A stretch of 48,191 nt of DNA. Origin: Streptomyces cinnamoneus. GTDB taxonomy: Bacteria > Actinomycetota > Actinomycetes > Streptomycetales > Streptomycetaceae. Positions 33,001 through 40,748 of this stretch are shown piece after piece. The stretch spans positions 1-48,191 of the forward strand of contig NZ_BMVB01000034.1 in the NCBI RefSeq assembly GCF_014650495.1, in the 5' to 3' direction. Below the pieces are notes generated by a model. It saw nothing but the letters and a program-made list of their open reading frames with translations, was not told the origin of the DNA and made no database searches. Made by a program: the position numbers and the translations under genes. The first letter of the stretch is position 1. The number at the start of each line of letters is the position of its first letter.

Positions 33001-34879
33001 CGGCGGGCGGGCCCTCCGGTTCGTACCAGCGGTGGACGAGGGCGTGCAGCGCGGCGTCCAGGTCGAGGTGGGTGCCCTGCAGCCAGTCGGCGAACTCCTC
33101 GTGGGCGAAGCGGTAGCCGGAGCCGGCGGGGACGAGCAGGCCCTCGGTCAGCACGGCGGAGGCCCAGCCCGTGCGCCAGGGGAACAGCTCCTCGAACGCC
33201 TCCCGCTCCAGCTCCCCCTGGCCGGGGCCGAGGCAGCGCCGGGCGGCCTCGTGCACCTGCCCCGCCACGCGCGCGGCGAGCCGCCGCACGGCCGCGCCGC
33301 GCAGCGGCGGCCTGCGGGAGGCGGCCAGGCGCACGGCGATGCGCAGGCAGACCAGGTCGAGGTAGGCGGCGAAGACGTCCCACCGGCCGGGGGCCGCCTC
33401 GCCGGTGCCGCCGGCGCCCACGGTGCCGTCGGGGAGCGCGGCCCGCACCTCGGCGAGGAGCCGGAGGGCCAGCGGGTGGCCGGCGTCGGCGGGATCGATG
33501 GCGTCCGGGGGGATGCCGTAGGAGGCACGGACCTCCGCGGCCTGGCCGGGGGTCAGGGCGGGGAGCCGGGTGCAGGGCGGCAGGGCGCGCGGCCCCGGCG
33601 CCGACGGCGGGCCGCCGGGGCCGCCGGGGAGGTGGAGGACCTCCGGGGGGAAGAGCGCGCCGGCGCTCTCCCAGTGCTCGGGGCGGCAGGCGACGATCAG
33701 GCGGGAGGCCGTGCTCCGCAGCCACCGGGTGGTCGCGGCCGTCCACTCGGGCAGGGCGTGGGCCAGGACGGGCGGCATCTCCTCGGGGCCGTCCAGCAGG
33801 ACGAGCAGCGGGCGCCCCATGCGGCGGGCCAGCTCGGCCACCCCCTCGGGGGTGGCGGCCGCGGTGGCGCCGACGGTGCCCCCGGGGCCCGCCGAGGCCG
33901 CCACGATGCGCCCGGCGGCCGCCAGGGACCGGGCGATCGCGTCCCGGACGCTCTCGTCGCCCACCTGCAGGTCCGCGCCGCGCAGCCACAGCGTGGGGGC
34001 GGGCTCGGCGCCGCGCGCCCGGCGCCCGGCCAGGGCGCCCAGCTCGGTGGTGCGACCGGTGCCCGGGTCGCCGACGAGCCCGAGGACGTGCCGCCCGCCA
34101 CCGGGCCCGTCCGGCTCCACGTCCAGGAAGCGGGCGAACTCGCACTCGACCTCGGGCCGCTCGACGGGGTCGCGCCACACGCGCGGGGTGACGACCGAGC
34201 CCAGGGCCGTCGCCGTCAGCTGCAGGGCGCCCGCGAGGTTGAGGTCGGGGCCGAAGGCGGGGACCGTGGCGGAGTTGCGGTCGAGGAGCTCGGCCAGCGG
34301 CCCGTCCGGCGCGGTCGCGGCGACGGCGCGCAGGGGGATCGCGAAGCCCGCGGCCCGGCGGTCGGCCTGGAGCGCGGTACCGAGGACGGCGACCACCGCC
34401 CCCGTGCGGGCGTCGAAGACCGGGCCGCCCGTGGCCTCCTCCCCCAGCCGCAGCCCGGCGCGCTCGGACAGGGAGAGCTCCAGGGCGGCGCCGAGGAGGT
34501 GGAAGCGGTCGGTGGCGGTGTAGGTGACCGGGACGTCGCCGACGATCCGGGCGTTGTGCCAGCGGCCGGCGCGCAGCCGGACCTCCTGGCCGCCCTCGAA
34601 GCGCACGGCGGCGGCCACCGGCAGCGGGGGGACGCACAGGCCCTCGGTCCGCACGAGCGCCAGGTCGCACTCGGGCAGGGGCGTCACGTTCTCCGCGCCG
34701 ACGATGCAGGTCAGCTCGCCGGGTGCGTGCAGCACGAGGCGTGCGAGGCCGTCGACCGCCTCATGGCTGGTGATCAGGGTGCCGCGGTCGTCGGCGAGGA
34801 ATCCCGTGCCCCGCGCGCGCCCGGCGAGGTCGCGGATACGCACCAGCGACTCTTCCGCGTCGGCCCGCCGCCCGTTCAT
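30092..34879 (-). CDS. Large protein with degenerate trypsin-like domain, degenerate P-loop NTPase and repeat linker
   Basis: The product has 1595 residues. Residues ~1-200 resemble a trypsin/HtrA-type peptidase: His39 (ITSHEAV), Asp72 (CDLALVR), and a GxSGGP-like motif in which Ser is replaced by Thr150 (EEATGGPVFD). Residues ~240-650 look like a STAND/AAA-type NTPase with Walker A GDPGTGRTT, where the invariant Lys is Arg276, and Walker B LLVLLDG (Asp361). Then come a helical region, a ~250-residue low-complexity linker with VPG(Q/R)TRGSGG-type repeats, and a helical-repeat-like C-terminus. The ATG has GGGAGG 8 bases upstream. It may be an inactive sensor or scaffold; no function is assigned. 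Confidence 0.8.
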   Translation of the reverse strand: MNGRRADAEESLVRIRDLAGRARGTGFLADDRGTLITSHEAVDGLARLVLHAPGELTCIVGAENVTPLPECDLALVRTEGLCVPPLPVAAAVRFEGGQEVRLRAGRWHNARIVGDVPVTYTATDRFHLLGAALELSLSERAGLRLGEEATGGPVFDARTGAVVAVLGTALQADRRAAGFAIPLRAVAATAPDGPLAELLDRNSATVPAFGPDLNLAGALQLTATALGSVVTPRVWRDPVERPEVECEFARFLDVEPDGPGGGRHVLGLVGDPGTGRTTELGALAGRRARGAEPAPTLWLRGADLQVGDESVRDAIARSLAAAGRIVAASAGPGGTVGATAAATPEGVAELARRMGRPLLVLLDGPEEMPPVLAHALPEWTAATTRWLRSTASRLIVACRPEHWESAGALFPPEVLHLPGGPGGPPSAPGPRALPPCTRLPALTPGQAAEVRASYGIPPDAIDPADAGHPLALRLLAEVRAALPDGTVGAGGTGEAAPGRWDVFAAYLDLVCLRIAVRLAASRRPPLRGAAVRRLAARVAGQVHEAARRCLGPGQGELEREAFEELFPWRTGWASAVLTEGLLVPAGSGYRFAHEEFADWLQGTHLDLDAALHALVHRWYEPEGPPAEAAVRLPSRAGGGPMPAPGGHVPPPPGSGGAARSGARRRKRGAAAQEPPRPLPVPRHRIGPVLQALLLLARRAGPIELSRRLSALVHAVETLALRAEAAGTNEAKDGGKAKGAAKAEGATAGDGGRCAGDPSWWAAHLLGEALLRVPDATPYLGVLRLLAERVTARSVAAGGFDSADSRTLGGLAEFGPWFWLRLPLGLADRLELLRILIPADSPPPGAAQEAATAALEAGPASGEDEAPVDASVPAGTGEVTEAHAATPPEEGADARVPGRPETGGHRVPGQGHARSADARQGAPGQPWSARGRRRGTGAAGQPEHPTDAVPGPATSHGGVPGQTRGSGGVRDAATSDPAEWDGADEGAGGRGAVPGRTRASGEAEDGPAEGAGHGTVPGQATGSDGAVGGAEGAVPGRTRGSDAAGGPAEGAGQAAGSGGVWDGGRGPVPGRTRGSGGVRDGADAAVAGQAYGGDGVRAGSVSDTARDDAGPGRERRGQGDAAGARVPGPARGGSRPAGAEDGPQRQVHPADRFLTATSALLIEHTCDAQPLLCRWFTDERALQTMNLGGHVRPTVATVAQALLHTHRRRAIDDLAEALVEAGHPRADELLTALAEDEPSALCRAVDRWAHDDRVERHVAAAAYGLRTAPHVTTDADRELLRFSALALLARPAEGALHGTALALLVRDVTTRAKHLPQAVARFAAGDPHLPPDVLAPALTSHPDLVLGAFQARLYEPGERPAEVLRTLAEVSSPATLARRIATLVREHVEHRPEGAQNASAFIDRRLEDGPPARAVVFPLVVDLVRTCPPHVRRALAPVLAGPGTPLSRPLRQELLEVLMEREEYGPYERDVTVLDALLRAVAAGAADRSEARTRDLVHRTGLLMARTPEGAACFDRRLTQLAREVPFFGAQVRGWLKSAPAQWAVVVGPSARIRLTAGREKGGGGSGDDASDASDPAGVTVGSPADAERRQPAWHS

Positions 34880-34976
34880 CCGTCGAACCTCCCGCCGTGC
34901 TCGTCCACACGACGGTAGGCAGCGGATGATCGGCGAAGCCAGGTCCCACCCTGAACGCGCCCCCTTCCACCCCCCT

Positions 34977-35011
34977 GGTTCACTCCGAGCGCCTGCCCGT
35001 TGGGGTGAATC
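34977..35011. promoter_or_regulatory. Imperfect inverted repeat upstream of the protease-NTPase-like gene
   Basis: GGTTCACTCC (34977-34986) and GGGGTGAATC (35002-35011) match in 8 of 10 paired positions. A second stem, CATCCG-TCT-CGGATG, follows at 35011-35025. The location 100-130 bases upstream of the gene start suits a control site. No promoter hexamers are convincing. Confidence 0.3.
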
Positions 35012-35049
35012 ATCCGTCTCGGATGGATAGAGACAGGTGGGAGGGGGAT

Positions 35050-35091
35050 CGTGGGGCGGGGAACGCGTTCGGGCGCGGTCCCCGCCCCACG
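35050..35091 (-). terminator. 13-bp hairpin downstream of truB
   Basis: CGTGGGGCGGGGA (35050-35062) and TCCCCGCCCCACG (35079-35091) form a perfect stem with a 16-base loop, starting 27 bases past the truB stop. It probably ends the rimP-truB operon. Confidence 0.75.
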
Positions 35092-35118
35092 GTGTGCCGT
35101 GGGGGCGAAGGCGGCGTG

Positions 35119-36024
35119 CTAGCCGAAGACGGCCAGGCTCTTGGCCCTGCCGCCCTGGTTCTCGATCAGCACGAGGAAGCCGCCGTCGGGGCCGAAGACG
35201 GCGATCGGGCCCGTGGTGTCGAACGGCGGCACCTTGATGCGCACACCGTTGCCGAGCAGGCGGGCCTGCTCCTCGTTCACGTCCCAGCGCTGGAAGGCGG
35301 CCTCGGCCGCCTGGGCGACGGGCATCACGGTCAGCTCCTCCTGGAGCGCCTCAAGCGTGCGCGCGTCGCCGATCCCGTACGGGCCGACGCGGGTGCGCCG
35401 CAGCGCCGTGAGGTGGCCGCCGACTCCCGTGTCCGCGCCCAGGTCGCGGGCGAGGGCACGGACGTAGGTGCCCGACGAGCAGACGACGGAGACCAGCAGG
35501 TCCTGCACCGGCGTGCCGTCCGCCGTCTCGGCGGGCAGCACGGCGTGCACGGTGAAGGAGGAGACCGTCACCGGCCGGGCGGGGATCTCGAAGTCCTCGC
35601 CCTCGCGCGCCCGCTTGTAGGAGCGCACGCCGTTGATCTTGATCGCGCTGACCTTGGAGGGCACCTGCATGATGGCGCCCGTCAGCTTGGCCACCCCCGC
35701 GTCGATCGCCTCGCGGGTCACCCCGGAGGCGTCCGTGGACGAGGTGACCTCGCCCTCCGCGTCGTCGGTCACCGTGTTCTGGCCGAGCCGGATCGTGGCC
35801 ACGTACTCCTTCTCGGTCAGCGCGAGGTGACCGAGGAGCTTGGTGGCCCGCTCGACGCCGAGGACGAGCACGCCGGTCGCCATCGGGTCGAGCGTCCCCG
35901 CGTGGCCGACGCGCCGGGTGCGGGCGATGCCGCGCATCTTGGCGACGACGTCGTGCGAGGTGAAACCGGCCGGCTTGTCGACGATGACCAGCCCGTCCGG
36001 GGTGGTCGGTGCCTTGTGCTTCAT
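35119..36024 (-). CDS. truB: tRNA pseudouridine(55) synthase
   Basis: Isomerises U55 in the T-loop of tRNAs. The 301-residue product has LVIVDKPAGFTSHDVV, the catalytic Asp46 in HAGTLDPMATGVL, and KEYVATIRLG. A C-terminal PUA-type extension follows. Its ATG overlaps the rbfA stop by one base (TGATG), so translation is coupled. It is the last gene of the rimP-nusA-infB-rbfA operon. Confidence 0.96.
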   Translation of the reverse strand: MKHKAPTTPDGLVIVDKPAGFTSHDVVAKMRGIARTRRVGHAGTLDPMATGVLVLGVERATKLLGHLALTEKEYVATIRLGQNTVTDDAEGEVTSSTDASGVTREAIDAGVAKLTGAIMQVPSKVSAIKINGVRSYKRAREGEDFEIPARPVTVSSFTVHAVLPAETADGTPVQDLLVSVVCSSGTYVRALARDLGADTGVGGHLTALRRTRVGPYGIGDARTLEALQEELTVMPVAQAAEAAFQRWDVNEEQARLLGNGVRIKVPPFDTTGPIAVFGPDGGFLVLIENQGGRAKSLAVFG

Positions 36025-36482
36025 CAGGCGCCGGCGCCCTTGTCGTCCGCCTCGTCGTCCTCGCCCGGCTTGCGGTACGGGTCGGCTTCGCCGGCGTACG
36101 TCGCGTTGGAGGACGCCTGGCGCACCTGGGCGTCCGAGGCCCGCGCCCGGTCGAGGAGGTCCTCGATGGTCCGGGCGTTCTCCGGCAGGGCGTCCGCCAC
36201 GAACGTCAGCGTCGGCGTGAACTTGGTGCCCGCGGCACGGCCGACCTCGGAGCGCAGGATGCCCTTGGCGCTCTCCAGCCCGGCAGCGGCGCTGGCCCGG
36301 TCCTCGTCGTCGCCGTAGACCGTGTAGAAGACCGTGGCCTCCCGCAGGTCGCCGGTGACCCGGGTGTCCGTGATGGTCACGTGAGAGCCGAGCCGCGGGT
36401 CCTTGATTCCGCGCTGCAGCTTCTGTGCGATGACCTCGCGGATGAGGTCCGCCAGCCTCTTCGCACGCGCGTTGTCGGCCAC
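36024..36482 (-). CDS. rbfA: 30S ribosome-binding factor RbfA
   Basis: Late 30S assembly and 16S rRNA 5'-end maturation factor. The 152-residue product has the KH-like fold pattern: ARAKRLADLIREVIAQKLQ, DPRLGSHVTITDTRVTGDL and ATVFYTVYGD. An acidic actinobacterial C-terminal tail follows. The GTG start has GGAG 8 bases upstream. It lies between ylxP and truB in the conserved operon. Confidence 0.95.
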   Translation of the reverse strand: MADNARAKRLADLIREVIAQKLQRGIKDPRLGSHVTITDTRVTGDLREATVFYTVYGDDEDRASAAAGLESAKGILRSEVGRAAGTKFTPTLTFVADALPENARTIEDLLDRARASDAQVRQASSNATYAGEADPYRKPGEDDEADDKGAGA

Positions 36483-36546
36483 TGGTCCGTCTCCTTCTCG
36501 TCTTCCATCATTGTGCTCTCGGCGCTGGCGCGCCCAGTCGACGGCG

Positions 36547-36840
36547 TTAGTCGTCGTCTCCGTGGAACCGCCGCCGTACCGACAGCAGCTCCACTTCAGG
36601 ACGTGCGGCGACCAGGCGCTCGCAACGGTCCAACAGGTCTGTGAGGTGCCCCGCGTCCCCGGAGACCGCCGCCACGCCGATCGTGGCCCGGCGGTAGAGG
36701 TCCTGGTCGCCGACCTCCGCCACGCTCACCGCGTACTTGCGGTGCAGCTCGGCGACGATCGGGCGGACGACGGAGCGCTTCTCCTTCAGCGACCGTACGT
36801 CGCCGAGGAGGAGGTCGAAGGACAGAGTCCCTGCATACAT
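36547..36840 (-). CDS. ylxP: YlxP/DUF503 family protein
   Basis: The 97-residue DUF503 protein opens with MYAGTLSFDLLLGDVRSLKEKRSVVRP-type sequence, the family hallmark, and ends RRRFHGDDD. The position between infB and rbfA matches Bacillus ylxP, a proposed ribosome-associated factor of poorly known function. The ATG at 36840 has no Shine-Dalgarno sequence; a GGGTG-GGCTT-CACCC hairpin lies immediately upstream, followed by a dispersed-type palindromic element. Confidence 0.85.
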   Translation of the reverse strand: MYAGTLSFDLLLGDVRSLKEKRSVVRPIVAELHRKYAVSVAEVGDQDLYRRATIGVAAVSGDAGHLTDLLDRCERLVAARPEVELLSVRRRFHGDDD

Positions 36841-36874
36841 GTGGTGCGGGTGAAGCCCACCCGGGAGGCGTGAT

Positions 36875-36900
36875 GGGGTCCCCCCAGCGGTAGCTGGAGG
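36875..36900. repeat. Palindromic element of a type dispersed in Streptomyces intergenic regions
   Basis: A GC-rich stem around the core CCAGC-GGTA-GCTGG is flanked by GGGGTCCCC and GGAGG. From memory this resembles short palindromes scattered between genes in Streptomyces genomes. Here it sits in the ylxP leader. Copy number cannot be tested from one window. Confidence 0.45.
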
Positions 36901-36936
36901 AATGTGGTGTACCGCTCTTCGAACCGTACACGCAAC

Positions 36937-36983
36937 GGCCGGGGCCGATCGACGGAATATCTTCCCGCCGACCGGCCCCAGCC
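36937..36983 (-). terminator. Imperfect hairpin downstream of infB
   Basis: A 15-bp stem with two mismatches (36937-36951 / 36969-36983) has a perfect 7-bp core, GGGGCCG/CGGCCCC. It lies about 65 bases after the infB stop and before ylxP. It may give partial termination. Confidence 0.45.
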
Positions 36984-37047
36984 GAGCTGTGCCCGCCCGT
37001 CGCCCGACCACCACACCGGGTGGACCGCGCTACGCGCGGGCTTCACA

Positions 37048-40000
37048 TCAGCCGCGCGGCTTCTCGCGCATCTCGTACGTCGCGATGACGTCGTCGATCT
37101 TGATGTCGTTGAAGTTTCCGAGGTTGATACCGCCCTCGAAGCCTTCGCGGATCTCGGTGACGTCGTCCTTGAAGCGACGCAGACCGACGATGGTGAGGTC
37201 CTCGGCCACGACCTTGCCGTCGCGGATGAGGCGCGCCTTGGTGTTGCGCTTGACCTCGCCGGAGCGGATGAGGACACCCGCGATGTTGCCCAGCTTGGAC
37301 GAGCGGAAGACCTCGCGGATCTCCGCCGTACCGAGCTCGACCTCTTCGTACTCCGGCTTCAGCATGCCCTTGAGGGCCGCCTCGATCTCCTCGATCGCCT
37401 GGTAGATGACCGAGTAGTACCGGACGTCGACGCCCTCGCGCTCGGCCATCTGCGTGGCACGGCCCTCGGCGCGGACGTTGAAGCCGATGACGATCGCGTC
37501 GGAGCCGGTCGCCAGGTTGATGTCGGACTCGGTGACCGCACCCACACCGCGGTGCAGGATCCGGATCTCCACCTCTTCGCCGACGTCGAGCTGGAGCAGC
37601 GAGGACTCGAGAGCCTCGACCGAACCGGACGCGTCACCCTTGATGATGATGTTGAGGTCCTGGACCAGACCGGCCTTGAGCACCTTGTCGAGGTCCTCGA
37701 GGGACACCCGGCGGGTGCGCTTGGCGAAGGCGGCGTTGCGCTCGCGCGCAGCGCGCTTCTCGGCGATCTGGCGGGCCGTGCGGTCCTCGTCGACGACGAG
37801 GAAGTTGTCGCCGGCGCCCGGGACGTTGGTCAGACCGAGGACGAGGACCGGGGTCGACGGACCCGCCTCTTCCACGTTCTGGCCCTTGTCGTCGAGCATC
37901 GCGCGGACACGGCCGTAGGCGTCACCGGCGACCATCGTGTCACCGACGCGGAGGGTACCGCGCTGGACGAGCACGGTGGCCACGGCACCGCGACCGCGGT
38001 CGAGGTGGGCCTCGATCGCAATACCCTGCGCGTCCTGCTCCGCGTTGGCGCGCAGGTCGAGGGCGGCGTCGGCGGTGAGGACGACGGCTTCGAGCAGCTT
38101 GTCGATGTTCAGACCCTGCTTGGCGGAGATGTCGACGAACATCGTGTCGCCGCCGTACTCCTCGGCCACCAGACCGAACTCGGTGAGCTGACCGCGCACC
38201 TTGGTCGGGTCGGCACCCTCGACGTCGATCTTGTTGACCGCGACCACGATCGGCACGTCGGCCGCCTTGGCGTGGTTCAGGGCCTCGATCGTCTGCGGCA
38301 TGACACCGTCGTTGGCCGCCACCACGAGGATCGCGATGTCGGTCGACTTCGCACCACGGGCACGCATGGCGGTGAACGCCTCGTGACCCGGGGTGTCGAT
38401 GAAGGTGATCTTGCGCTCTTCGTCGTTGACGTCGGTGGAGACCTGGTAGGCACCGATGTGCTGGGTGATGCCACCGGCCTCGCCCGCGACCACGTTGGTC
38501 TTGCGGATCGCGTCCAGCAGTCGCGTCTTACCGTGGTCGACGTGACCCATGACGGTCACGACCGGCGGACGCGCGACGAGCATCTCCTCGCCGCCCTCGT
38601 TCTCACCGAACTCGATGTCGAACGACTCGAGCAGCTCGCGGTCCTCCTCCTCGGGGCTCACGATCTGAACGGTGTAGTTCATCTCGCCGCCGAGGAGCTG
38701 CAGCGTCTCGTCCGAGACGGACTGCGTGGCCGTGACCATCTCGCCGAGGTTCATCATCACGGCGACGAGCGACGCCGGGTTGGCGCCGATCTTCTCCGCG
38801 AAGTCGGTGAGGGAGGCACCGCGCGACAGGCGAATGGTCTCGCCGCCGCCGCGGGGCAGCATCACGCCGCCGACGGACGGGGCCTGCATGGCCTCGTACT
38901 CCTGGCGCCTCTGCCGCTTCGACTTGCGGCCACGACGGGCCGGACCGCCGGGACGGCCGAAGGCACCCTGCGTGCCGCCACGGGCACCCGGGCCGCCGGG
39001 ACGACCGCCGAAGCCCGGACGACCGCCGCCGAAGCCGCCGCCGCCACCGGGGGCACCGCCACCGGGACGACCGGCGAAGCCGCCGCCGCCACCGGGACGA
39101 CCGCCGCCGCCGGGACCGGCCGGACGACCGGCGAAGCCGGGACGACCGGCACCGCCGCCGGGACGGCCTGCGCCGCCGCCGGGACCGCGACCGCCGCCAC
39201 CGGGGCCCGGACGCGGGCCGGCAGCCGGACGCTGCGGCATCATGCCCGGGTTCGGGCGGTTACCGGCGGGAGCGCCACCGGGACGCGGGGCGCCACCGGG
39301 GGCACCCTGCGGACGGGGCATGCCGCCCGGGGTCGGACGGGCGCCGCCCTGACCCTGCGGACGCGGGGCGCCACCGGGGCCGCCCTGCGGACGCGGGCCG
39401 GGGCCCGGACGCTCGCCGCCGGGACGCGGGGCGCCACCGGGACGGGGCGCCTGCGGACGGGCCATGCCCGTCGAGCCACCGGAGGTGAAGGGGTTGTTGC
39501 CCGGACGGGGACCGGCCGGACGGGCGCCACCGGGACGCGGGGCACGCTCACCCTGACCACCCGGGCGCGGGGCGCGCTCGGGACGGCCGCCGTCACGCTG
39601 GCCGGCCGGGCCGGGACGCGCGCCGGGGCGCGGACCGGGGGCACCGCCGGGACGCGGCGCGGGGCGGTCCTGGGAGGGGGCGGCCGGGGCCGGCGCGGAG
39701 AACTCCGCGGCGGGCACCGGGGTGACCGGGGCAGGCTTGGCCGGAGCCGCCGGAGCGGGCTTCGGGCCGGGGCGCGGACCGGGGGTCGGCGCGGCGCCTG
39801 CGGGCTTGGGGGTGCTGGGGGTCTCCGCGGCCGGCTTGGGAGCCGGGGCAGCGGGACGGGGGGCGCCCGGAGTGGGGGCACCCGGCTTCGGCGCAGCCTT
39901 GCGCGGCGCCGCGGGCTTCGCAGCGGACTTGCCGGCGTTGCCGCCGGGTCCCTGCAATGCGTCAGTCAACTTGCGGACGACCGGCGCCTCGATGGTCGAG

Positions 40001-40104
40001 GACGCCGAACGGACGAATTCACCAAGTTCTTGGAGCTTGGCCATGACGACCTTGCTCTCCACTCCGAACTCCTTGGCGAGTTCGTATACCCGGACCTTAG
40101 CCAC
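37048..40104 (-). CDS. infB: Translation initiation factor IF-2
   Basis: GTPase that places fMet-tRNA on the 30S subunit. The product is long, at 1018 residues. The N-terminal ~400 residues begin with a short conserved block (AKVRVYELAKEFGVESK) followed by extreme Gly/Pro/Arg/Ala low-complexity sequence. Then come an IF2-N block, the G domain (GHVDHGKT near residues 519-526; DTPGHE; NKID) and domains II-IV. The GTG start has AAGGAG with 4 bases of spacing. It sits downstream of ylxR; the ylxQ gene found between them in Bacillus is absent. Confidence 0.97.
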   Translation of the reverse strand: MAKVRVYELAKEFGVESKVVMAKLQELGEFVRSASSTIEAPVVRKLTDALQGPGGNAGKSAAKPAAPRKAAPKPGAPTPGAPRPAAPAPKPAAETPSTPKPAGAAPTPGPRPGPKPAPAAPAKPAPVTPVPAAEFSAPAPAAPSQDRPAPRPGGAPGPRPGARPGPAGQRDGGRPERAPRPGGQGERAPRPGGARPAGPRPGNNPFTSGGSTGMARPQAPRPGGAPRPGGERPGPGPRPQGGPGGAPRPQGQGGARPTPGGMPRPQGAPGGAPRPGGAPAGNRPNPGMMPQRPAAGPRPGPGGGGRGPGGGAGRPGGGAGRPGFAGRPAGPGGGGRPGGGGGFAGRPGGGAPGGGGGFGGGRPGFGGRPGGPGARGGTQGAFGRPGGPARRGRKSKRQRRQEYEAMQAPSVGGVMLPRGGGETIRLSRGASLTDFAEKIGANPASLVAVMMNLGEMVTATQSVSDETLQLLGGEMNYTVQIVSPEEEDRELLESFDIEFGENEGGEEMLVARPPVVTVMGHVDHGKTRLLDAIRKTNVVAGEAGGITQHIGAYQVSTDVNDEERKITFIDTPGHEAFTAMRARGAKSTDIAILVVAANDGVMPQTIEALNHAKAADVPIVVAVNKIDVEGADPTKVRGQLTEFGLVAEEYGGDTMFVDISAKQGLNIDKLLEAVVLTADAALDLRANAEQDAQGIAIEAHLDRGRGAVATVLVQRGTLRVGDTMVAGDAYGRVRAMLDDKGQNVEEAGPSTPVLVLGLTNVPGAGDNFLVVDEDRTARQIAEKRAARERNAAFAKRTRRVSLEDLDKVLKAGLVQDLNIIIKGDASGSVEALESSLLQLDVGEEVEIRILHRGVGAVTESDINLATGSDAIVIGFNVRAEGRATQMAEREGVDVRYYSVIYQAIEEIEAALKGMLKPEYEEVELGTAEIREVFRSSKLGNIAGVLIRSGEVKRNTKARLIRDGKVVAEDLTIVGLRRFKDDVTEIREGFEGGINLGNFNDIKIDDVIATYEMREKPRG

Positions 40105-40117
40105 TTCGCTCCTTCTA

Positions 40118-40138
40118 GGTCCGGGTGTCCACCGGACC
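40118..40138 (-). promoter_or_regulatory. Leader hairpin just upstream of infB
   Basis: GGTCCGG (40118-40124) pairs with CCGGACC (40132-40138) across a seven-base loop, ending about 6 bases before the infB ribosome site. It could influence initiation. Confidence 0.35.
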
Positions 40139-40154
40139 GTCGCTACTTCATGGG

Positions 40155-40187
40155 CGTACTCATCGCGTACTCATCGAGTGCTCATCG
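40155..40187. repeat. Three 11-base tandem repeats in the ylxR-infB spacer
   Basis: CGTACTCATCG occurs twice in perfect tandem (40155-40165, 40166-40176), followed by AGTGCTCATCG (40177-40187). The repeats sit in the leader 50-85 bases upstream of infB. A 6-bp stem CCCCGC/GCGGGG (40234-40249) directly follows the ylxR stop in the same spacer. Confidence 0.7.
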
Positions 40188-40256
40188 CAATCTCGACCTA
40201 CTTCCAACTCGCGAGGTACCTGACAATGGGTCTCCCCGCGCAGGCGGGGCCGATCT

Positions 40257-40538
40257 CTACTGCTGATCGATCTGTTCGACGTACTGGCGCAACTCCGCCG
40301 TGTCGAGCGGACCCGGGCTTTTGAAGGCCCTGGGGAACGCCCGGCGGCGCACCGCCAGATCGAGGCAGACCAGTGTGGGATGCACGGAGGCACCCCGGCC
40401 GGGCAGCGTACCGCGGGGGTCGGGGACGCAGACGCCCTCGATCACCACGGTCCGCAGCAGTTCGCCCTTGGCCGCTCGCTCCCGGCACCCCACACAGGTG
40501 CGCTCAGGGCATGCGCGGGCATGCGTCCGGCCAGACAC
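40257..40538 (-). CDS. ylxR: YlxR/DUF448 family RNA-binding protein
   Basis: The 93-residue product has the DUF448 signature PERTCVGCRERAAKGELLR and then the PGRGASVHP loop. Members bind RNA or act as nucleoid-associated regulators and are nearly always encoded between nusA and infB, as here. The GTG start has GGGGAGG about 12 bases upstream. The nusA-ylxR spacer (210 bases) contains two GC hairpins, so there may be a separate promoter. Confidence 0.9.
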   Translation of the reverse strand: MSGRTHARACPERTCVGCRERAAKGELLRTVVIEGVCVPDPRGTLPGRGASVHPTLVCLDLAVRRRAFPRAFKSPGPLDTAELRQYVEQIDQQ

Positions 40539-40691
40539 TGGTTAAGTCTACCTCCCCGTGCCGACCTCACCCCTTCGGGGCACTGTGCGTGCACGTATAC
40601 GTTTCGGCCATGATCGGCCAGGATTCGGGGCCCGGGACCGGGCCCACCGGGGGGATGCGGGCCCCTCATGGTCGTTTTACGGACCAATCGG

Positions 40692-40708
40692 AGCCGCTCG
40701 GAGCGGCT
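40692..40708 (-). terminator. Hairpin downstream of nusA
   Basis: AGCCGCT-CGG-AGCGGCT lies about 40 bases past the nusA stop. A further GC stem, GGGCCCGG/CCGGGCCC, occurs at 40628-40645. Together they may give partial termination before ylxR. Confidence 0.45.
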
Positions 40709-40748
40709 TGCCGCACGCCCCCCGTCGCTTCTGTGCGCTGCCCGCGGG

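Noticed and set aside
30092..34879. Active anti-phage trypsin-STAND defence gene
   Set aside because: Nucleophile Ser and Walker Lys are both replaced and the gene sits among core genes, not a defence island; a defence role is not supported by what is visible.
30389..34918. 1500-codon plus-strand frame opposite the protease-NTPase-like gene
   Set aside because: Gly/Ala/Arg-rich, without domains or a plausible start. The minus-strand frame has a good ribosome site and recognisable motifs.
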